The notes under the pieces: generated by a model
What the model saw: the letters and a program-made list of their open reading frames with translations, nothing else
What the model was told of the DNA's origin: nothing
Database searches by the model: none
Shown here: positions 1 to 9,079 of the stretch, in pieces
Layout of the letters: the number at the start of each line of letters is the position of its first letter
Numbering within the stretch: the first letter of the stretch is position 1
Made by a program: the position numbers and the translations under genes
DNA from: Bifidobacterium ruminantium DSM 6489
Lineage (GTDB): Bacteria; Actinomycetota; Actinomycetes; Actinomycetales; Bifidobacteriaceae
Direction: 5' to 3'
Assembly (NCBI RefSeq): GCF_000770925.1
Contig: NZ_JDTK01000019.1
Span: forward strand, 1 to 41,734
DNA length: 41,734 nt

Positions 1-778
1 GAGCAGATGGCGCAGGGCCGTCTTGACGCGGTAGACCACCGGGCGCACGGGCAGCACGAACTCGCCCGGCAGCTCCTCCACATACCCATTGAAGCCCTGC
101 TTGAACTCCAGCACGCCACGTCCCTCGTCATCGGGATCGTCGAAAACACCGTCGATGCCATAGAAGTTGTAGCGGTTCACGCCACGCTCCAAGCACAGGT
201 GCAGCATCGCGTAATGCTGGATCAGTGCGGATGCGTAGAACGGCTTGTATTCCTCGACGCTGCCAGAGAACAGGTAGATGGTTTCACGGGGATGTTCCAC
301 GAACAACGAGGCTGCGGCGGGCAGGACGTCGCCCTTGCGGGCCAGAGCCCCAGCTTCGGCAAGACGCTTCTCGGCGGCGGCGAGGTTGCGGCTTTCCTCG
401 CCCAGCTGCCTGGTCAGCCTGGTGGTCTCGCGTTCGGCAATCTTCGTCTTCAATGTGTCGACCTTCGCTTTCAGCGCGTCGACCTTCGCCTCCATGTCCG
501 CCTTGTATTCGGCGATATGGATTTCCGCCACCATGAAATGGGCGCTGCTGCCATATGCCTTCTTGAAGCGGTGGAAGTATTCCTCGCCGCGATATTCGAA
601 ACTGCGCCGTTCGGCCGTGGCCTGTTCGATGTCGGCGAAGACCTTCAGCTCGCTGTCGTCCAGCTCGCGCACATGCACGCCCATGGACGCGGCGCGCTTC
701 ACGCTCCACTGCGTGCGCTTGTCATACGACTTGAGCAGCGCGCGCTCGTCGGCGATGCCGTCCAGATCCTTGACGTAG
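1..778. repeat. Direct repeat, left copy (identical 3' halves of the FemX genes)
   Basis: Bases 1-778 match 1413-2190 with no difference I can find. Identity stops abruptly at 779 versus 2191, inside codons for a conserved RWxYVKDL stretch. The left limit is the window edge, so the repeat may extend further. Confidence 0.95.
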
Positions 779-1254
779 TTCCACCGATTCACAATCGACG
801 CGTATCCGCGCGTAAATCCTGCATGGCGCCACCCCAGAGAAACGTACGCGTCAATCAAGGCATTATCCGGATTCTCCGTCGGCTCGCCATTGGAATCATG
901 CAGACGATAGACCTGCGCGGGCCAGCATGTAACACTGATCGCACCGCGCTTATGCGCCGCGGCCCGCAAGGCGACCGTCAACGCGGTCAACTGTTCCTTG
1001 TTGGCCGAATCGCATAGCGGGCCAAGCCAGATCGAGCCTTCGAGGCCGAACCGGCCTTTCGTATATGCCACCATCGCGCCGGCCACCGGCGTCCCATGTT
1101 CATCGGTCAATCCCAGAAACTGCGTGTCCGCACCATCGGAAGCGGCCAAACGGGCCATCGCCGAAGTCTGCTGGAATCCGCCAAGCGCGCTGTTCGCGGA
1201 CAATTCGTCAAACTGCTTCCCCGTCAATTCGCGGACGGACCATCCGGCGCTCAT
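1..1254 (-). CDS. FemX/MurM-type aminoacyltransferase, copy 1 (3' end cut by window edge)
   Basis: FemABX family: these enzymes use aminoacyl-tRNA to add amino acids to the interpeptide bridge of lipid II or peptidoglycan at the inner membrane face. The frame is open from 1254 to the window edge; by comparison with copy 2 only two codons and the stop are missing. Residues 1 to about 158 are specific to this copy; from there the DNA is identical to copy 2, including the central Glu/Lys-rich coiled coil typical of the family's helical arm. I chose the ATG at 1254 because GAGGA precedes it and it aligns with the copy 2 start; an in-frame ATG at 1272 with AGAGG upstream is possible. It lies downstream of copy 2 on the same strand. 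Family assignment rests on overall fold and resemblance; the added amino acid cannot be read. Confidence 0.85.
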   Translation of the reverse strand, partial: MSAGWSVRELTGKQFDELSANSALGGFQQTSAMARLAASDGADTQFLGLTDEHGTPVAGAMVAYTKGRFGLEGSIWLGPLCDSANKEQLTALTVALRAAAHKRGAISVTCWPAQVYRLHDSNGEPTENPDNALIDAYVSLGWRHAGFTRGYASIVNRWNYVKDLDGIADERALLKSYDKRTQWSVKRAASMGVHVRELDDSELKVFADIEQATAERRSFEYRGEEYFHRFKKAYGSSAHFMVAEIHIAEYKADMEAKVDALKAKVDTLKTKIAERETTRLTRQLGEESRNLAAAEKRLAEAGALARKGDVLPAAASLFVEHPRETIYLFSGSVEEYKPFYASALIQHYAMLHLCLERGVNRYNFYGIDGVFDDPDDEGRGVLEFKQGFNGYVEELPGEFVLPVRPVVYRVKTALRHLL

Positions 1255-1403
1255 CTTTTCCTCGTGCTGCATGTCATACCTCTGCTTCGTCTACATGCGT
1301 AACTAAAGACGTGAGTATAAACATCCACCCAGGAAAAACACTGAACGAAAGCCATGTTTTAGCTATGTTCCAGATTTGTTTCACATAGTGGCGCAACCAT
1401 CCG

Positions 1404-2678
1404 TCAGCGGCTGAGCAGATGGCGCAGGGCCGTCTTGACGCGGTAGACCACCGGGCGCACGGGCAGCACGAACTCGCCCGGCAGCTCCTCCACATACCCA
1501 TTGAAGCCCTGCTTGAACTCCAGCACGCCACGTCCCTCGTCATCGGGATCGTCGAAAACACCGTCGATGCCATAGAAGTTGTAGCGGTTCACGCCACGCT
1601 CCAAGCACAGGTGCAGCATCGCGTAATGCTGGATCAGTGCGGATGCGTAGAACGGCTTGTATTCCTCGACGCTGCCAGAGAACAGGTAGATGGTTTCACG
1701 GGGATGTTCCACGAACAACGAGGCTGCGGCGGGCAGGACGTCGCCCTTGCGGGCCAGAGCCCCAGCTTCGGCAAGACGCTTCTCGGCGGCGGCGAGGTTG
1801 CGGCTTTCCTCGCCCAGCTGCCTGGTCAGCCTGGTGGTCTCGCGTTCGGCAATCTTCGTCTTCAATGTGTCGACCTTCGCTTTCAGCGCGTCGACCTTCG
1901 CCTCCATGTCCGCCTTGTATTCGGCGATATGGATTTCCGCCACCATGAAATGGGCGCTGCTGCCATATGCCTTCTTGAAGCGGTGGAAGTATTCCTCGCC
2001 GCGATATTCGAAACTGCGCCGTTCGGCCGTGGCCTGTTCGATGTCGGCGAAGACCTTCAGCTCGCTGTCGTCCAGCTCGCGCACATGCACGCCCATGGAC
2101 GCGGCGCGCTTCACGCTCCACTGCGTGCGCTTGTCATACGACTTGAGCAGCGCGCGCTCGTCGGCGATGCCGTCCAGATCCTTGACGTAGCGCCAGCGCG
2201 GAACCGCGGTGTATCCGATGGTGAACCCGCCGTGCTCAAAACCGCACGCGGTGAGGTTCTTCACGATGGCGTCGTCGGGCACCCCTCCCTGTTCGTCGGG
2301 AATCGGCTTGCCTTCGCTGTCGCGCAGACGGTACGGCTTTTCCGGTGTGATCTCAAGCTGCGCCGCCTTGTTCCTCTTGGCACGTTGCTTCAGCTGTCCG
2401 ATGAAAAACGCGGTCAGCTCGGCATCGTCGAAATCGCACAACGGCCCGTCATGAACCGTGCAGAACGTGGACACCTTGCTGCGATGTGTCTCCAGCAGCG
2501 CGGCGGCGACCAGCCCGCCGTTCTCGCGCACGCCAAGGTACTCGACCTGCACGCCCTGTTCGGCGCGCAACCGGCCGGCCGCCGAGGCCTGCTGGAAGTT
2601 GCCGTCCGGATGTTTGCCGGAGAAATCGTCGAATTCCTCTTCCGTGAGGGTTTCCAGAGTGAACGAACGCGTACCCAT
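1404..2678 (-). CDS. FemX/MurM-type aminoacyltransferase, copy 2
   Basis: A 424-residue FemABX-family protein, the usual length for FemA/FemX/MurM. The N-terminal GNAT-like half is followed by a long charged coiled coil (about residues 257-308, many EAK/ALK heptads) and a second GNAT-like half containing an NFYGIDG segment and a GFNGYVEELPG segment near the C terminus. The role expected from the family is transfer of an amino acid from aminoacyl-tRNA to the peptidoglycan stem lysine or ornithine. The ATG at 2678 has GGAG six bases upstream; an in-frame ATG at 2693 exists but has a poorer site. It lies in a minus-strand run rph - rdgB - femX2 - femX1, with 152 bases between rdgB and this gene. 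The C-terminal part is identical to copy 1 at the DNA level, which points to recent conversion or duplication. Confidence 0.9.
   Translation of the reverse strand: MGTRSFTLETLTEEEFDDFSGKHPDGNFQQASAAGRLRAEQGVQVEYLGVRENGGLVAAALLETHRSKVSTFCTVHDGPLCDFDDAELTAFFIGQLKQRAKRNKAAQLEITPEKPYRLRDSEGKPIPDEQGGVPDDAIVKNLTACGFEHGGFTIGYTAVPRWRYVKDLDGIADERALLKSYDKRTQWSVKRAASMGVHVRELDDSELKVFADIEQATAERRSFEYRGEEYFHRFKKAYGSSAHFMVAEIHIAEYKADMEAKVDALKAKVDTLKTKIAERETTRLTRQLGEESRNLAAAEKRLAEAGALARKGDVLPAAASLFVEHPRETIYLFSGSVEEYKPFYASALIQHYAMLHLCLERGVNRYNFYGIDGVFDDPDDEGRGVLEFKQGFNGYVEELPGEFVLPVRPVVYRVKTALRHLLSR
1413..2190. repeat. Direct repeat, right copy
   Basis: Partner of bases 1-778, offset 1412 bases. It covers the 3' part of the second FemX gene. 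Confidence 0.95.
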
Positions 2679-2830
2679 CAATTCTCCATCCATGTCATTG
2701 CCGATTTCTGCCGATCATTGCCGATTCCGCGGATTATACGAATCGCGCGAATCGTGTCCGCCGCGTACCGGAACAGCATGCGGAGTCCATGTCACGTCCT
2801 CCGCATCGCCATATGCCGTTGCAAGTAAGA

Positions 2831-3505
2831 CTATTTGACCAGCGATTCGATCGCGCCTACCAGCGCGCGTAGCGCTTTGCCGCGGTGGGAGATCGCGTTC
2901 TTCTCGGCGGGCTCCATCTCGGCGGACGTGAGCTTCACGCCGGCATCGATCGCACGTTGCGGCTGGTTGTCCGGCACGAACAGCGGATCGTAGCCGAAGC
3001 CGTTGGCGCCACGCGGGGCGCGCAGCAGCACGCCCGGCATCTCGCCGACCTGCACGGTTTCGCTGGCAATACCGAACGGCTTGTCGCCGCCCTCCGCCTT
3101 GCGCTCGCCCGGCACGACCAGAGCGGCGGCGCAGCGGAACCGCGCGGTGCGCTTGGCGTCCGGAATGTCGGCCATCTGCTTGAGCAGCAGCGCGTTATTG
3201 GCTTGGTCGTTGCCATGCTCGCCGGCCCAACGCGCGGACAGGATGCCCGGCGCATTGCCCATCACATCCACGATCAGGCCGGAATCGTCCGCAATCGCGG
3301 GGCAGCCGGTGCGTTCGGCCACGTCACGCGCCTTGATCAGCGCGTTCTCCTGGAAGGTCACGCCGTCCTCCACCGGGTCGGGTAGGCCGAGCGAACCCGC
3401 GGAAACCAGCTGGACGTCGGCGGCATCCGCTCCGAGCCGCTCCTCGAGAATGCGGCGGATCTCCACCAGCTTGCCTTCGTTATGCGTAGCGACGATGATC
3501 TTCAT
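2831..3505 (-). CDS. rdgB: XTP/dITP diphosphatase (non-canonical purine NTP pyrophosphatase)
   Basis: Ham1/RdgB family: hydrolyses XTP, dITP and ITP to monophosphates, removing deaminated purines from the nucleotide pool. The 224-residue protein shows THNEGK near the N terminus, ADDSGL, the APGILSARWAG segment, GFGYDPLF and the C-terminal KNAISHRGKAL motif, all hallmarks of the family. The start at 3505 begins MKIIVATHNEGK as in relatives; the open frame extends 20 codons upstream but that part does not resemble the family. A stretch of about 20 residues between the central strands (GERKAEGG region) is longer than in E. coli. It follows rph on the same strand after 111 bases, a pairing common in many bacteria. 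Confidence 0.95.
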   Translation of the reverse strand: MKIIVATHNEGKLVEIRRILEERLGADAADVQLVSAGSLGLPDPVEDGVTFQENALIKARDVAERTGCPAIADDSGLIVDVMGNAPGILSARWAGEHGNDQANNALLLKQMADIPDAKRTARFRCAAALVVPGERKAEGGDKPFGIASETVQVGEMPGVLLRAPRGANGFGYDPLFVPDNQPQRAIDAGVKLTSAEMEPAEKNAISHRGKALRALVGAIESLVK

Positions 3506-3516
3506 GCCTTGCGATT

Positions 3517-3582
3517 CCTTCCGTCGTTTCCTTCGTACGATCCGTAGGTTCCGTACATTCTGCACGTTCCGTACGTTTTCTT
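3517..3582. repeat. Degenerate short repeats between rph and rdgB
   Basis: The 111-base gap holds several imperfect copies of a TTCCGTACG-like word (for example at about 3548-3556 and 3567-3576). No function can be assigned; they may be slippage products or part of a degenerate terminator. Confidence 0.35.
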
Positions 3583-3616
3583 TTCCGCTTTCGATTCCGC
3601 CGTTTCGGCAGCCGGC

Positions 3617-4381
3617 TCAGTCGAGCGCGAGCGCGGCGCGCTGGGCGGCCTGCAGCTCCCTGTTGCCCTTTTCGGCCAGGTCGAGCAGGGTGTTGAGCTC
3701 GGCGCGGTTGAACGGACGGTGTTCGGCGGTGCCTTGGATTTCGATGAAATCGCCGGAACCGGTCATGGCCACGTTCATGTCGGTCATGGCCTGGCTGTCT
3801 TCGATGTACGGCAGATCCAGCATCGGCTTGCCGTCGATCACGCCGACGGAGACGGCGGAGACCCAGTCCTTGAGCACGCGGTCGGCGGACTTGATGCGCT
3901 TGTTCCGCTCGGCCCAATGCATCGCGTCGACAAGCGCCACGTACGCGCCGGTAATCGACGCGGTGCGGGTGCCGCCGTCGGCCTGCAGCACATCGCAGTC
4001 GATCTGCACCTGGTTCTCGCCGAGCGCCTTCATATCGACGACGCCACGCAGGCAGCGGCCGATCAAACGGCTGATCTCATGCGTGCGGCCTCCGATCTTG
4101 CCACGCACCGACTCGCGGTCCGTGCGGTCGGCGGTGGCGCGCGGCAGCATCGCGTATTCCGCGGTAACCCAGCCCAGACCGGAATCCTTGCGCCAACGCG
4201 GCACGCCCGTGGTGAAGGTGGCCGTGCACATCACGCGCGTGTTGCCGCATTCGATGAGCACGGAGCCTTCCGGAACGTCCGTGAAATGCCGGGTGATGCG
4301 CACCGGACGCAACTCGTTCACCTTGCGTCCGTCCGCACGCACCACCGTCTGATCGCCCAACATATCCTTGATCGCTACCAT
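3617..4381 (-). CDS. rph: Ribonuclease PH
   Basis: Phosphorolytic 3'-5' exoribonuclease that trims tRNA 3' ends, using phosphate and releasing nucleoside diphosphates; works as a hexamer in the cytoplasm. The 254-residue protein has the family landmarks: RADGRK near the N terminus, the GNTRVMCTA strand, [18 protein letters not shown] with the arginines that bind phosphate, and the [18 protein letters not shown] core, ending with [10 protein letters not shown]. The family usually reads GTAEG at that last point, so the His is slightly unusual. The start at 4381 has AGGAA close upstream. First gene of the minus-strand run rph - rdgB - femX2 - femX1, divergent from pncB across 203 bases. Confidence 0.96.
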   Translation of the reverse strand: MVAIKDMLGDQTVVRADGRKVNELRPVRITRHFTDVPEGSVLIECGNTRVMCTATFTTGVPRWRKDSGLGWVTAEYAMLPRATADRTDRESVRGKIGGRTHEISRLIGRCLRGVVDMKALGENQVQIDCDVLQADGGTRTASITGAYVALVDAMHWAERNKRIKSADRVLKDWVSAVSVGVIDGKPMLDLPYIEDSQAMTDMNVAMTGSGDFIEIQGTAEHRPFNRAELNTLLDLAEKGNRELQAAQRAALALD

Positions 4382-4500
4382 TTTTCCTACCGTACTTCGC
4401 TTTCCGATCGCTTCCGATGTTTCTCAATCGATCACTCGTCTTACCAGCAATCGAGACTATCACCAGCCACGCACGCCGTGCCCCCGGCGCCGCCTGCACG

Positions 4501-4506
4501 TATGAT
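4501..4506 (+). promoter_or_regulatory. Possible -10 box for pncB
   Basis: TATGAT lies 78 bases before the pncB start in the rph/pncB divergent gap (4382-4584). No convincing -35 hexamer stands 16-18 bases upstream, so this is a tentative call. Nothing else is recognisable in this gap. Confidence 0.3.
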
Positions 4507-4584
4507 GGAACGCGAACCGGCGCCCGGCACCGCTGGCCACACGCCTGCGGACGGCCTCGTCAAAAGTCAAGAAAGGCTTTGGAA

Positions 4585-5907
4585 ATGCTGGATTACTCAC
4601 CTGCACTCATGACCGATATGTACGAATACACCATGCTTGACGCATGCCTGAAGGACGGCACCGCCAATCGCAAGTGCGTATTCGAGATCTTCACCCGGCA
4701 CCTGCCGCTGGGCCGCCACTACGGCGTGGCCGCCGGGCAGGGGCGCATCCTCGACGCGCTCGAGAAGTTCCATCTCGACGACAACGACCTGAAATTCCTC
4801 TCCGACCGCAAGGTGGTCAGTCCGGAAACCATCAAATGGCTTGAGAACTTCCACTTCTCCGGCTCCATCAAGGGCTATCGCGAAGGTGAGATGTTCTTCC
4901 CGAATTCGCCGATCCTGCAGGTCGAGGGAACGTTCGGCGAATGCACGCTGCTGGAGACGCTGCTGCTGAGCATCCTGAACTACGATTCCGCCGTCGCCTC
5001 CGCCGCATCCCGCATGGTCAGCGCCGCGAAGGACCGTCCGTGCATGGATATGGGCGGCCGACGCACCAACGAATGGGCCGCCGTGGCCGCAGCACGCGCC
5101 GCCGTGGTGGGCGGATTCAAAGGCACCGCCAATCTGCTGGCCGCGCAGATGTACGGTCTGAAGGCCATCGGCACCGCCGCGCACTGCTTCACGCTGGTGC
5201 ACGATGATGAGAAAAGCGCGTTCGAATCGCAGATCGCGGCGCTCGGCAAGAACACCACACTGCTGGTCGACACCTACAACATCGAGGAAGCCGTGAAGAC
5301 GGCCGTCGAAGTGGCCGGCCCCGAACTGGGCGGCGTGCGCATCGATTCCGGCGACCTCGCCTCCCTCGCGCAGCGCGTGCGCAACCAGCTGGACGCACTC
5401 GGTGCCACCAACACGAAGATCACCGTCACCAACGACCTCGACGAATACGCGCTGGCCGCCCTGCAGACCGCTCCGGTCGACTCCTACGGCGTGGGCACCA
5501 TGCTCGTCACCGGCTCTGGCGCACCGACCTGCGCGATGGTGTACAAGCTCACCGAACGCGAGAACTCCGCCGGCGAAATGCAGCCGGTCGCCAAGAAGTC
5601 GAAGGACAAGGCCACCGTTCCGGGACGCAAGCTCGCCTTCCGATCCTACGAATATTCACTGGCCGACTGCGAACACGTCATCTCCGGTTCCGAGGACAAG
5701 ATGGCCGCATACCAGCCGGAGGACGGTTGGAAGGACCTGCTGGTCGACTACGTGACCGACGGCGAGAACCACAGCGAATACCAAGGCCACGACGCGATCG
5801 TCAACGCGCACGATTACCGCGCGAAGGCGCTTGCCGAACTGCCGATCGGCGCGCAAAGCCTGATGAAGGGCGATCCGGTCATCCCGACCGAAGTCACCGT
5901 GCTGTGA
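4585..5907 (+). CDS. pncB: Nicotinate phosphoribosyltransferase
   Basis: Converts nicotinate and PRPP to nicotinate mononucleotide, the entry step of the Preiss-Handler NAD salvage route. The 440-residue protein starts LDYSPALMTDMYEYTML, matching the substrate-binding N terminus; GGRRTNEWAA and GFKGTAN lie near the middle; GTAAHCFTLVH carries the histidine that is phosphorylated in this family; GVRIDSGDLA is the PRPP-binding strand. The ATG at 4585 has AAAGG eight bases upstream; the frame is open 56 codons further upstream but that extension is unlike the family. Convergent with the DUF3039 gene downstream, with a long hairpin between them. Confidence 0.96.
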   Translation: MLDYSPALMTDMYEYTMLDACLKDGTANRKCVFEIFTRHLPLGRHYGVAAGQGRILDALEKFHLDDNDLKFLSDRKVVSPETIKWLENFHFSGSIKGYREGEMFFPNSPILQVEGTFGECTLLETLLLSILNYDSAVASAASRMVSAAKDRPCMDMGGRRTNEWAAVAAARAAVVGGFKGTANLLAAQMYGLKAIGTAAHCFTLVHDDEKSAFESQIAALGKNTTLLVDTYNIEEAVKTAVEVAGPELGGVRIDSGDLASLAQRVRNQLDALGATNTKITVTNDLDEYALAALQTAPVDSYGVGTMLVTGSGAPTCAMVYKLTERENSAGEMQPVAKKSKDKATVPGRKLAFRSYEYSLADCEHVISGSEDKMAAYQPEDGWKDLLVDYVTDGENHSEYQGHDAIVNAHDYRAKALAELPIGAQSLMKGDPVIPTEVTVL

Positions 5908-5935
5908 CGTCCGCGCCGAAATCGCCGGAAATCAT

Positions 5936-5994
5936 ATCGTCCTCATCGGCGCAAAACGGAATCAAGTAAACCGTTTCGTGCCGATGAGGACGAT
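5936..5994. terminator. Convergent hairpin between pncB and the DUF3039 gene
   Basis: An inverted repeat pairs 5936-5950 with 5980-5994 (ATCGTCCTCATCGGC and its complement) and continues inward with AAACGG/CCGTTT. It sits 28 bases after the pncB stop and about 40 before the stop of the opposing gene. There is no clear U run, so it is a probable bidirectional terminator. Confidence 0.65.
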
Positions 5995-6034
5995 GGATAT
6001 GAACGATAGCCGTCAATAGCCGTCTCTCATCGCC

Positions 6035-6352
6035 TCAGAAGGACGCGTTCATCATCTCGTCGTAGATGCGCTTGCAATCCGGGCACACCGGATACTGGGT
6101 GGGATCATGCTTCGGCACCCACACCTTGCCGCACAGCGCCACGACCGGACGGCCGGTGCGACGGGATTCCTCGATACGGTCGCGCGACACGTAATGGGCG
6201 AAACGGTCCGCGTCGCCGTTGCCGCCATCGTCAAGCTTCGTCTCCTCTTCGGGACGTTCCAGAACGGCGGTGCCGGTGCCCGCGTCCGGATTGGACAACG
6301 GCGAAACCGGATCGTCGGAGCCGAACAAGCCATCAAAAATCGCAAATGCCAT
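6035..6352 (-). CDS. DUF3039-family small protein
   Basis: A 105-residue protein of the actinobacterial DUF3039 family, whose function is not known to me. The C-terminal half has the conserved pattern: HYVSRDRI, then ALCGKVWVPKHDP and PVCPDCKRIYDEM, which looks like a small metal-binding (Cys-x-x-Cys plus a distal Cys) knuckle. The N-terminal half is acidic and variable. The ATG at 6352 has AGGAG seven bases upstream; an earlier in-frame ATG at 6367 has a poorer site. It is divergent from coaD across 144 bases. Confidence 0.8.
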   Translation of the reverse strand: MAFAIFDGLFGSDDPVSPLSNPDAGTGTAVLERPEEETKLDDGGNGDADRFAHYVSRDRIEESRRTGRPVVALCGKVWVPKHDPTQYPVCPDCKRIYDEMMNASF

Positions 6353-6483
6353 AGCGTTACTCCTCATACATCCTCATATCTGCCGCCATCGCGGCCATAA
6401 CCGCCTCCCATCATAGCCGAGCCGCATTGCAACGGGTCGGCAACATGCACGGCCGGCGTCTCCGACTTCTCAACCAATCGCGG

Positions 6484-6489
6484 TACGCT
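6484..6489 (+). promoter_or_regulatory. Possible -10 box for a near-leaderless coaD transcript
   Basis: TACGCT ends seven bases before the coaD ATG. If used, transcription would start at or next to the start codon. The GAGG between box and ATG is too close to the ATG to be a good ribosome binding site. Confidence 0.3.
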
Positions 6490-6496
6490 TGAGGCT

Positions 6497-6991
6497 ATGA
6501 CAATTGCAGTTTGCCCCGGGTCCTACGACCCAGTGACCGCCGGCCACCTGGACGTGATCGAACGTTGCGCGCGCTTTTTCGACGAAGTGCATGTGGTGGT
6601 GGCCGTGAACGCGGCGAAGACGCCGATGTTCTCCGAGGAAACCCGCGTCGACATCATTCGGCAGGCGCTCGAAAAGCGCGATTGCGTCAATGTGAGGGTG
6701 GCTTCAACCACAGGTTTGATCACCGATTACTGCACGAAGGTGGGCGCGACGGTCATCGTCAAGGGCCTTCGGCAGAACGGCGATTACGAGGCCGAGCTGG
6801 GCATGGCACTGGTCAATCGCAAGCTCGCCGGCGTGGAAACGCTGTTCCTGCCCGCGGCCCCGGATCTGGAGCATATCTCCAGTTCCATCGTCAAGGACGT
6901 GGCACGGCACGGGGGTGACGTGAAGGGCATGGTGCCCGATTGCGTGATCCCGCTGCTCGCCGAGGCGCTCAAGAACGAAAAGAAGGCATAG
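6497..6991 (+). CDS. coaD: Phosphopantetheine adenylyltransferase
   Basis: Transfers AMP from ATP to 4'-phosphopantetheine, the fourth step of coenzyme A synthesis. The 164-residue length is typical. Motifs: [13 protein letters not shown] with the nucleotidyltransferase T/HxGH histidine, [11 protein letters not shown], and the C-terminal [16 protein letters not shown] segment. The stop (TAG, ending 6991) directly abuts the ATG of the next gene at 6992, so coaD and the DivIVA-like gene are translationally linked. Confidence 0.96.
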   Translation: MTIAVCPGSYDPVTAGHLDVIERCARFFDEVHVVVAVNAAKTPMFSEETRVDIIRQALEKRDCVNVRVASTTGLITDYCTKVGATVIVKGLRQNGDYEAELGMALVNRKLAGVETLFLPAAPDLEHISSSIVKDVARHGGDVKGMVPDCVIPLLAEALKNEKKA

Positions 6992-7828
6992 ATGACTGAA
7001 GAGACCAACGATTCCAAGCCGATTGCAGACGCCGATGACGTCACGTCGCAGCAGCCGATCACCGCCGCGGCCGATTACTCCGCAACAGCGCACGACAGCG
7101 ATGCCGCTTCCGTAGCCATGGCCGGCACAGCATCGACCCATATGGCTTCAGCAGGCGATTCCAATGATTCCAACGCTTCCGACAAGCCGACGAAACCATC
7201 GATCTCCATGTCGGATCTGCCCGACCTGCGCACCACGTTCGACCCGGACGCGCCGCTCAGCGACACCGACGACCGCAGCCGCGACGAATTCACCACCGTC
7301 TACGACATCATCGACAGCATGGAGAACGAGCTGGATGAAGCCAAGCCGATCCTTTTTTCGCCCAGCTCGGTGCGCGTGGACCGCGAATCGTTCATCGGCA
7401 AGCTCGACCAGCTCAAGAAGATGCTGCCGGTGCAGCTGGAACGCGCCTCCGCGCTGATGCGCGAATCGGAACGCCGTTTGGAGAGCGCGCAGACACAGGC
7501 GAACGCGATCGTGGCATCCGCGCAATCGCGCGCGGCCGACACCGTGCGCGAGGCCAACGAGCAGGCGCAGTTCCTCGCCGGACAGGAGAACGTGACGGAA
7601 ATCGCCCGGCAGAAGGCGCGCGCCATCCTCGACCAGGCGCAGTCGAAGGCCGATAAGCTCACACAGAACGCCGACAAGTACTGCATCACCATGATGGAAT
7701 CGCTGCAGCAGCAGGTCGACAAGATCGGCAACGGCGTGCAGGCCGGACTGAACGTGCTGTACGATCGCCAGCGCGAGGCCGGCACGCATCTGGAGCATCT
7801 CGGCGCGGACGATTATCCGAAGGACTGA
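6992..7828 (+). CDS. DivIVA/SepIVA-like coiled-coil protein
   Basis: A 278-residue cytoplasmic protein with a disordered Ser/Asp-rich N terminus (about residues 1-95) and a long Ala/Glu/Gln-rich coiled coil (about 125-265). The segment FTTVYDIIDSMENELDEAKP looks like the short membrane-binding start of DivIVA-related proteins. Its place between coaD and the DUF177-rpmF-rnc block resembles the position of Mycobacterium sepIVA, an essential septation factor, next to DUF177 and rnc. A role in cell division or polar growth is inferred from family and position; there is no catalytic motif. It starts one base after coaD. Confidence 0.65.
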   Translation: MTEETNDSKPIADADDVTSQQPITAAADYSATAHDSDAASVAMAGTASTHMASAGDSNDSNASDKPTKPSISMSDLPDLRTTFDPDAPLSDTDDRSRDEFTTVYDIIDSMENELDEAKPILFSPSSVRVDRESFIGKLDQLKKMLPVQLERASALMRESERRLESAQTQANAIVASAQSRAADTVREANEQAQFLAGQENVTEIARQKARAILDQAQSKADKLTQNADKYCITMMESLQQQVDKIGNGVQAGLNVLYDRQREAGTHLEHLGADDYPKD

Positions 7829-7876
7829 ACGAAACGCACCCAACCGTGCAACCAGGAAGGAACGAAAGACCGAACT

Positions 7877-8491
7877 ATGGCACGTACTGAAGATTCCCCA
7901 TGGGCCGTTTCCGTGGCGCAAGTGGCCTCGCGACCCGGGCAAAGCAAGGAGATCGACTCCGTATTCCCCGCTCCGAGCGGTATCGGCGACGAGATCATCG
8001 GCGTGGACGAGGGCGCGGACGTATCCGTGGTCGGCTCGTTCGATTCGATCGTCGACGGCCTGATCCTCAACGCGCGCATCAGCGCTCCCGTGCACGCCGA
8101 ATGCACGCGCTGCCTGAAGCCGATTCAGCGCGATTGGACGGTAAACGTCACCTCCTTCTTCCCATACGAGGACAAGTCCGCGGCGAACAAGGGCGGCAAG
8201 GCCGGGAAGAACGGCAAGGATGAGGAAGTGGACATCATCGCCGGCGAAGACGAGGCGGAGGACACCTATCCGCTGCTCGACGGCGGCGCCTGGGCCGATC
8301 TCGAGGCGATGCTGCGCGACACGCTGGTCGAGGAGCTGCCGCTGCAGCCGCTGTGCAAGCCGGATTGCAAGGGTCTGTGCTCGCAGTGCGGCGAGGATCT
8401 CAACGAGCATCCCGACCACCATCACGACGTGACCGACATCCGTTTCGCCGCGCTGGAGGGGCTGAAAGCCAAGCTGGAAGGCAAGGAATAG
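7877..8491 (+). CDS. DUF177 (YceD-family) protein
   Basis: A 204-residue DUF177 protein, a family almost always encoded just before rpmF (ribosomal protein L32) and thought to act in 23S rRNA or 50S maturation. Cysteines are arranged as CTRC (near residue 77) and CKPDCKGLCSQCG near residue 160, followed by a His-rich DHHHD stretch. Between them lies an insertion rich in Lys/Gly/Asp (about 97-125) not usual in the family. AGGAAGGAA stands upstream of the ATG. The order DUF177 - rpmF - rnc is conserved in actinobacteria. Confidence 0.88.
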   Translation: MARTEDSPWAVSVAQVASRPGQSKEIDSVFPAPSGIGDEIIGVDEGADVSVVGSFDSIVDGLILNARISAPVHAECTRCLKPIQRDWTVNVTSFFPYEDKSAANKGGKAGKNGKDEEVDIIAGEDEAEDTYPLLDGGAWADLEAMLRDTLVEELPLQPLCKPDCKGLCSQCGEDLNEHPDHHHDVTDIRFAALEGLKAKLEGKE

Positions 8492-8618
8492 ACGGAAATC
8501 GGCGGAAGACGGCGGGCCGGACGCGACCTCCCATCGTCCGAGCGGAGGTTTGTACGGAGCCCACGTTAAGATACTGAACGCTTAAGCTCAATCGTTCGAA
8601 CGAAATAGAGGAAACACA

Positions 8619-8813
8619 ATGGCACTGCCTAAGTACAAGACTTCGCGCGCGAATACCCATTCCCGCCGCGCAAACTGGAAGGCCAAGGCCGCCCAGACCG
8701 TTACCTGCCCGAACTGCGGCGCTCCGACGCTGCCGCACATGGCATGCCCGAGCTGCGGTTCCTTCCGCGGCCGCGTGTACCGTGAGGCCATCCGCTCCAT
8801 CCACACCAAGTGA
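8619..8813 (+). CDS. rpmF: 50S ribosomal protein L32
   Basis: A 64-residue basic protein with the L32 signature [10 protein letters not shown] and a zinc-knuckle pair of Cys-x-x-Cys motifs (CPNCG and CPSCG, 13 residues apart). A structural component of the large subunit. It keeps all four cysteines, so it is the zinc-binding form. GAGGAAA precedes the ATG. It is 127 bases after DUF177 and followed by a strong terminator, so rnc needs its own promoter. Confidence 0.97.
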   Translation: MALPKYKTSRANTHSRRANWKAKAAQTVTCPNCGAPTLPHMACPSCGSFRGRVYREAIRSIHTK

Positions 8814-8843
8814 GTGGTTGCCGGATAACGGTATAGAAGCATG

Positions 8844-8875
8844 GAAACCCTGCCATCGACGGGTGGCAGGGTTTC
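8844..8875 (+). terminator. Rho-independent terminator after rpmF
   Basis: A perfect 12-bp stem (8844-8855 with 8864-8875, GAAACCCTGCCA) with an eight-base loop, followed by TTCTATTATT. The following gap (8881-9079) shows only a short tandem echo of GGCATAACGC near 9040-9060. Confidence 0.88.
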
Positions 8876-9079
8876 TTCTATTATTGCAAGTGATATGCGA
8901 TTGGAACGTACGATCGCATACGCGACCGACGCGCGTTGCTTGCGTAGCAATACCGCCAGATTCCGCTGGCGTCTTGCCATGTGCGCAACGGCCACGGTCG
9001 AGGACGATGCGGCAGGACAGCCCGCCGCATGATGCATGGCATAACGCGTGGCATAACGCATAAGTGGTAAGGATTCTCC

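Noticed and set aside
1419..2828. Long plus-strand frame (469 codons) opposite the second FemX gene, and a matching one at 7-1017
   Set aside because: Mirror of the FemX reading frame; high GC creates long antisense frames. No family resemblance.
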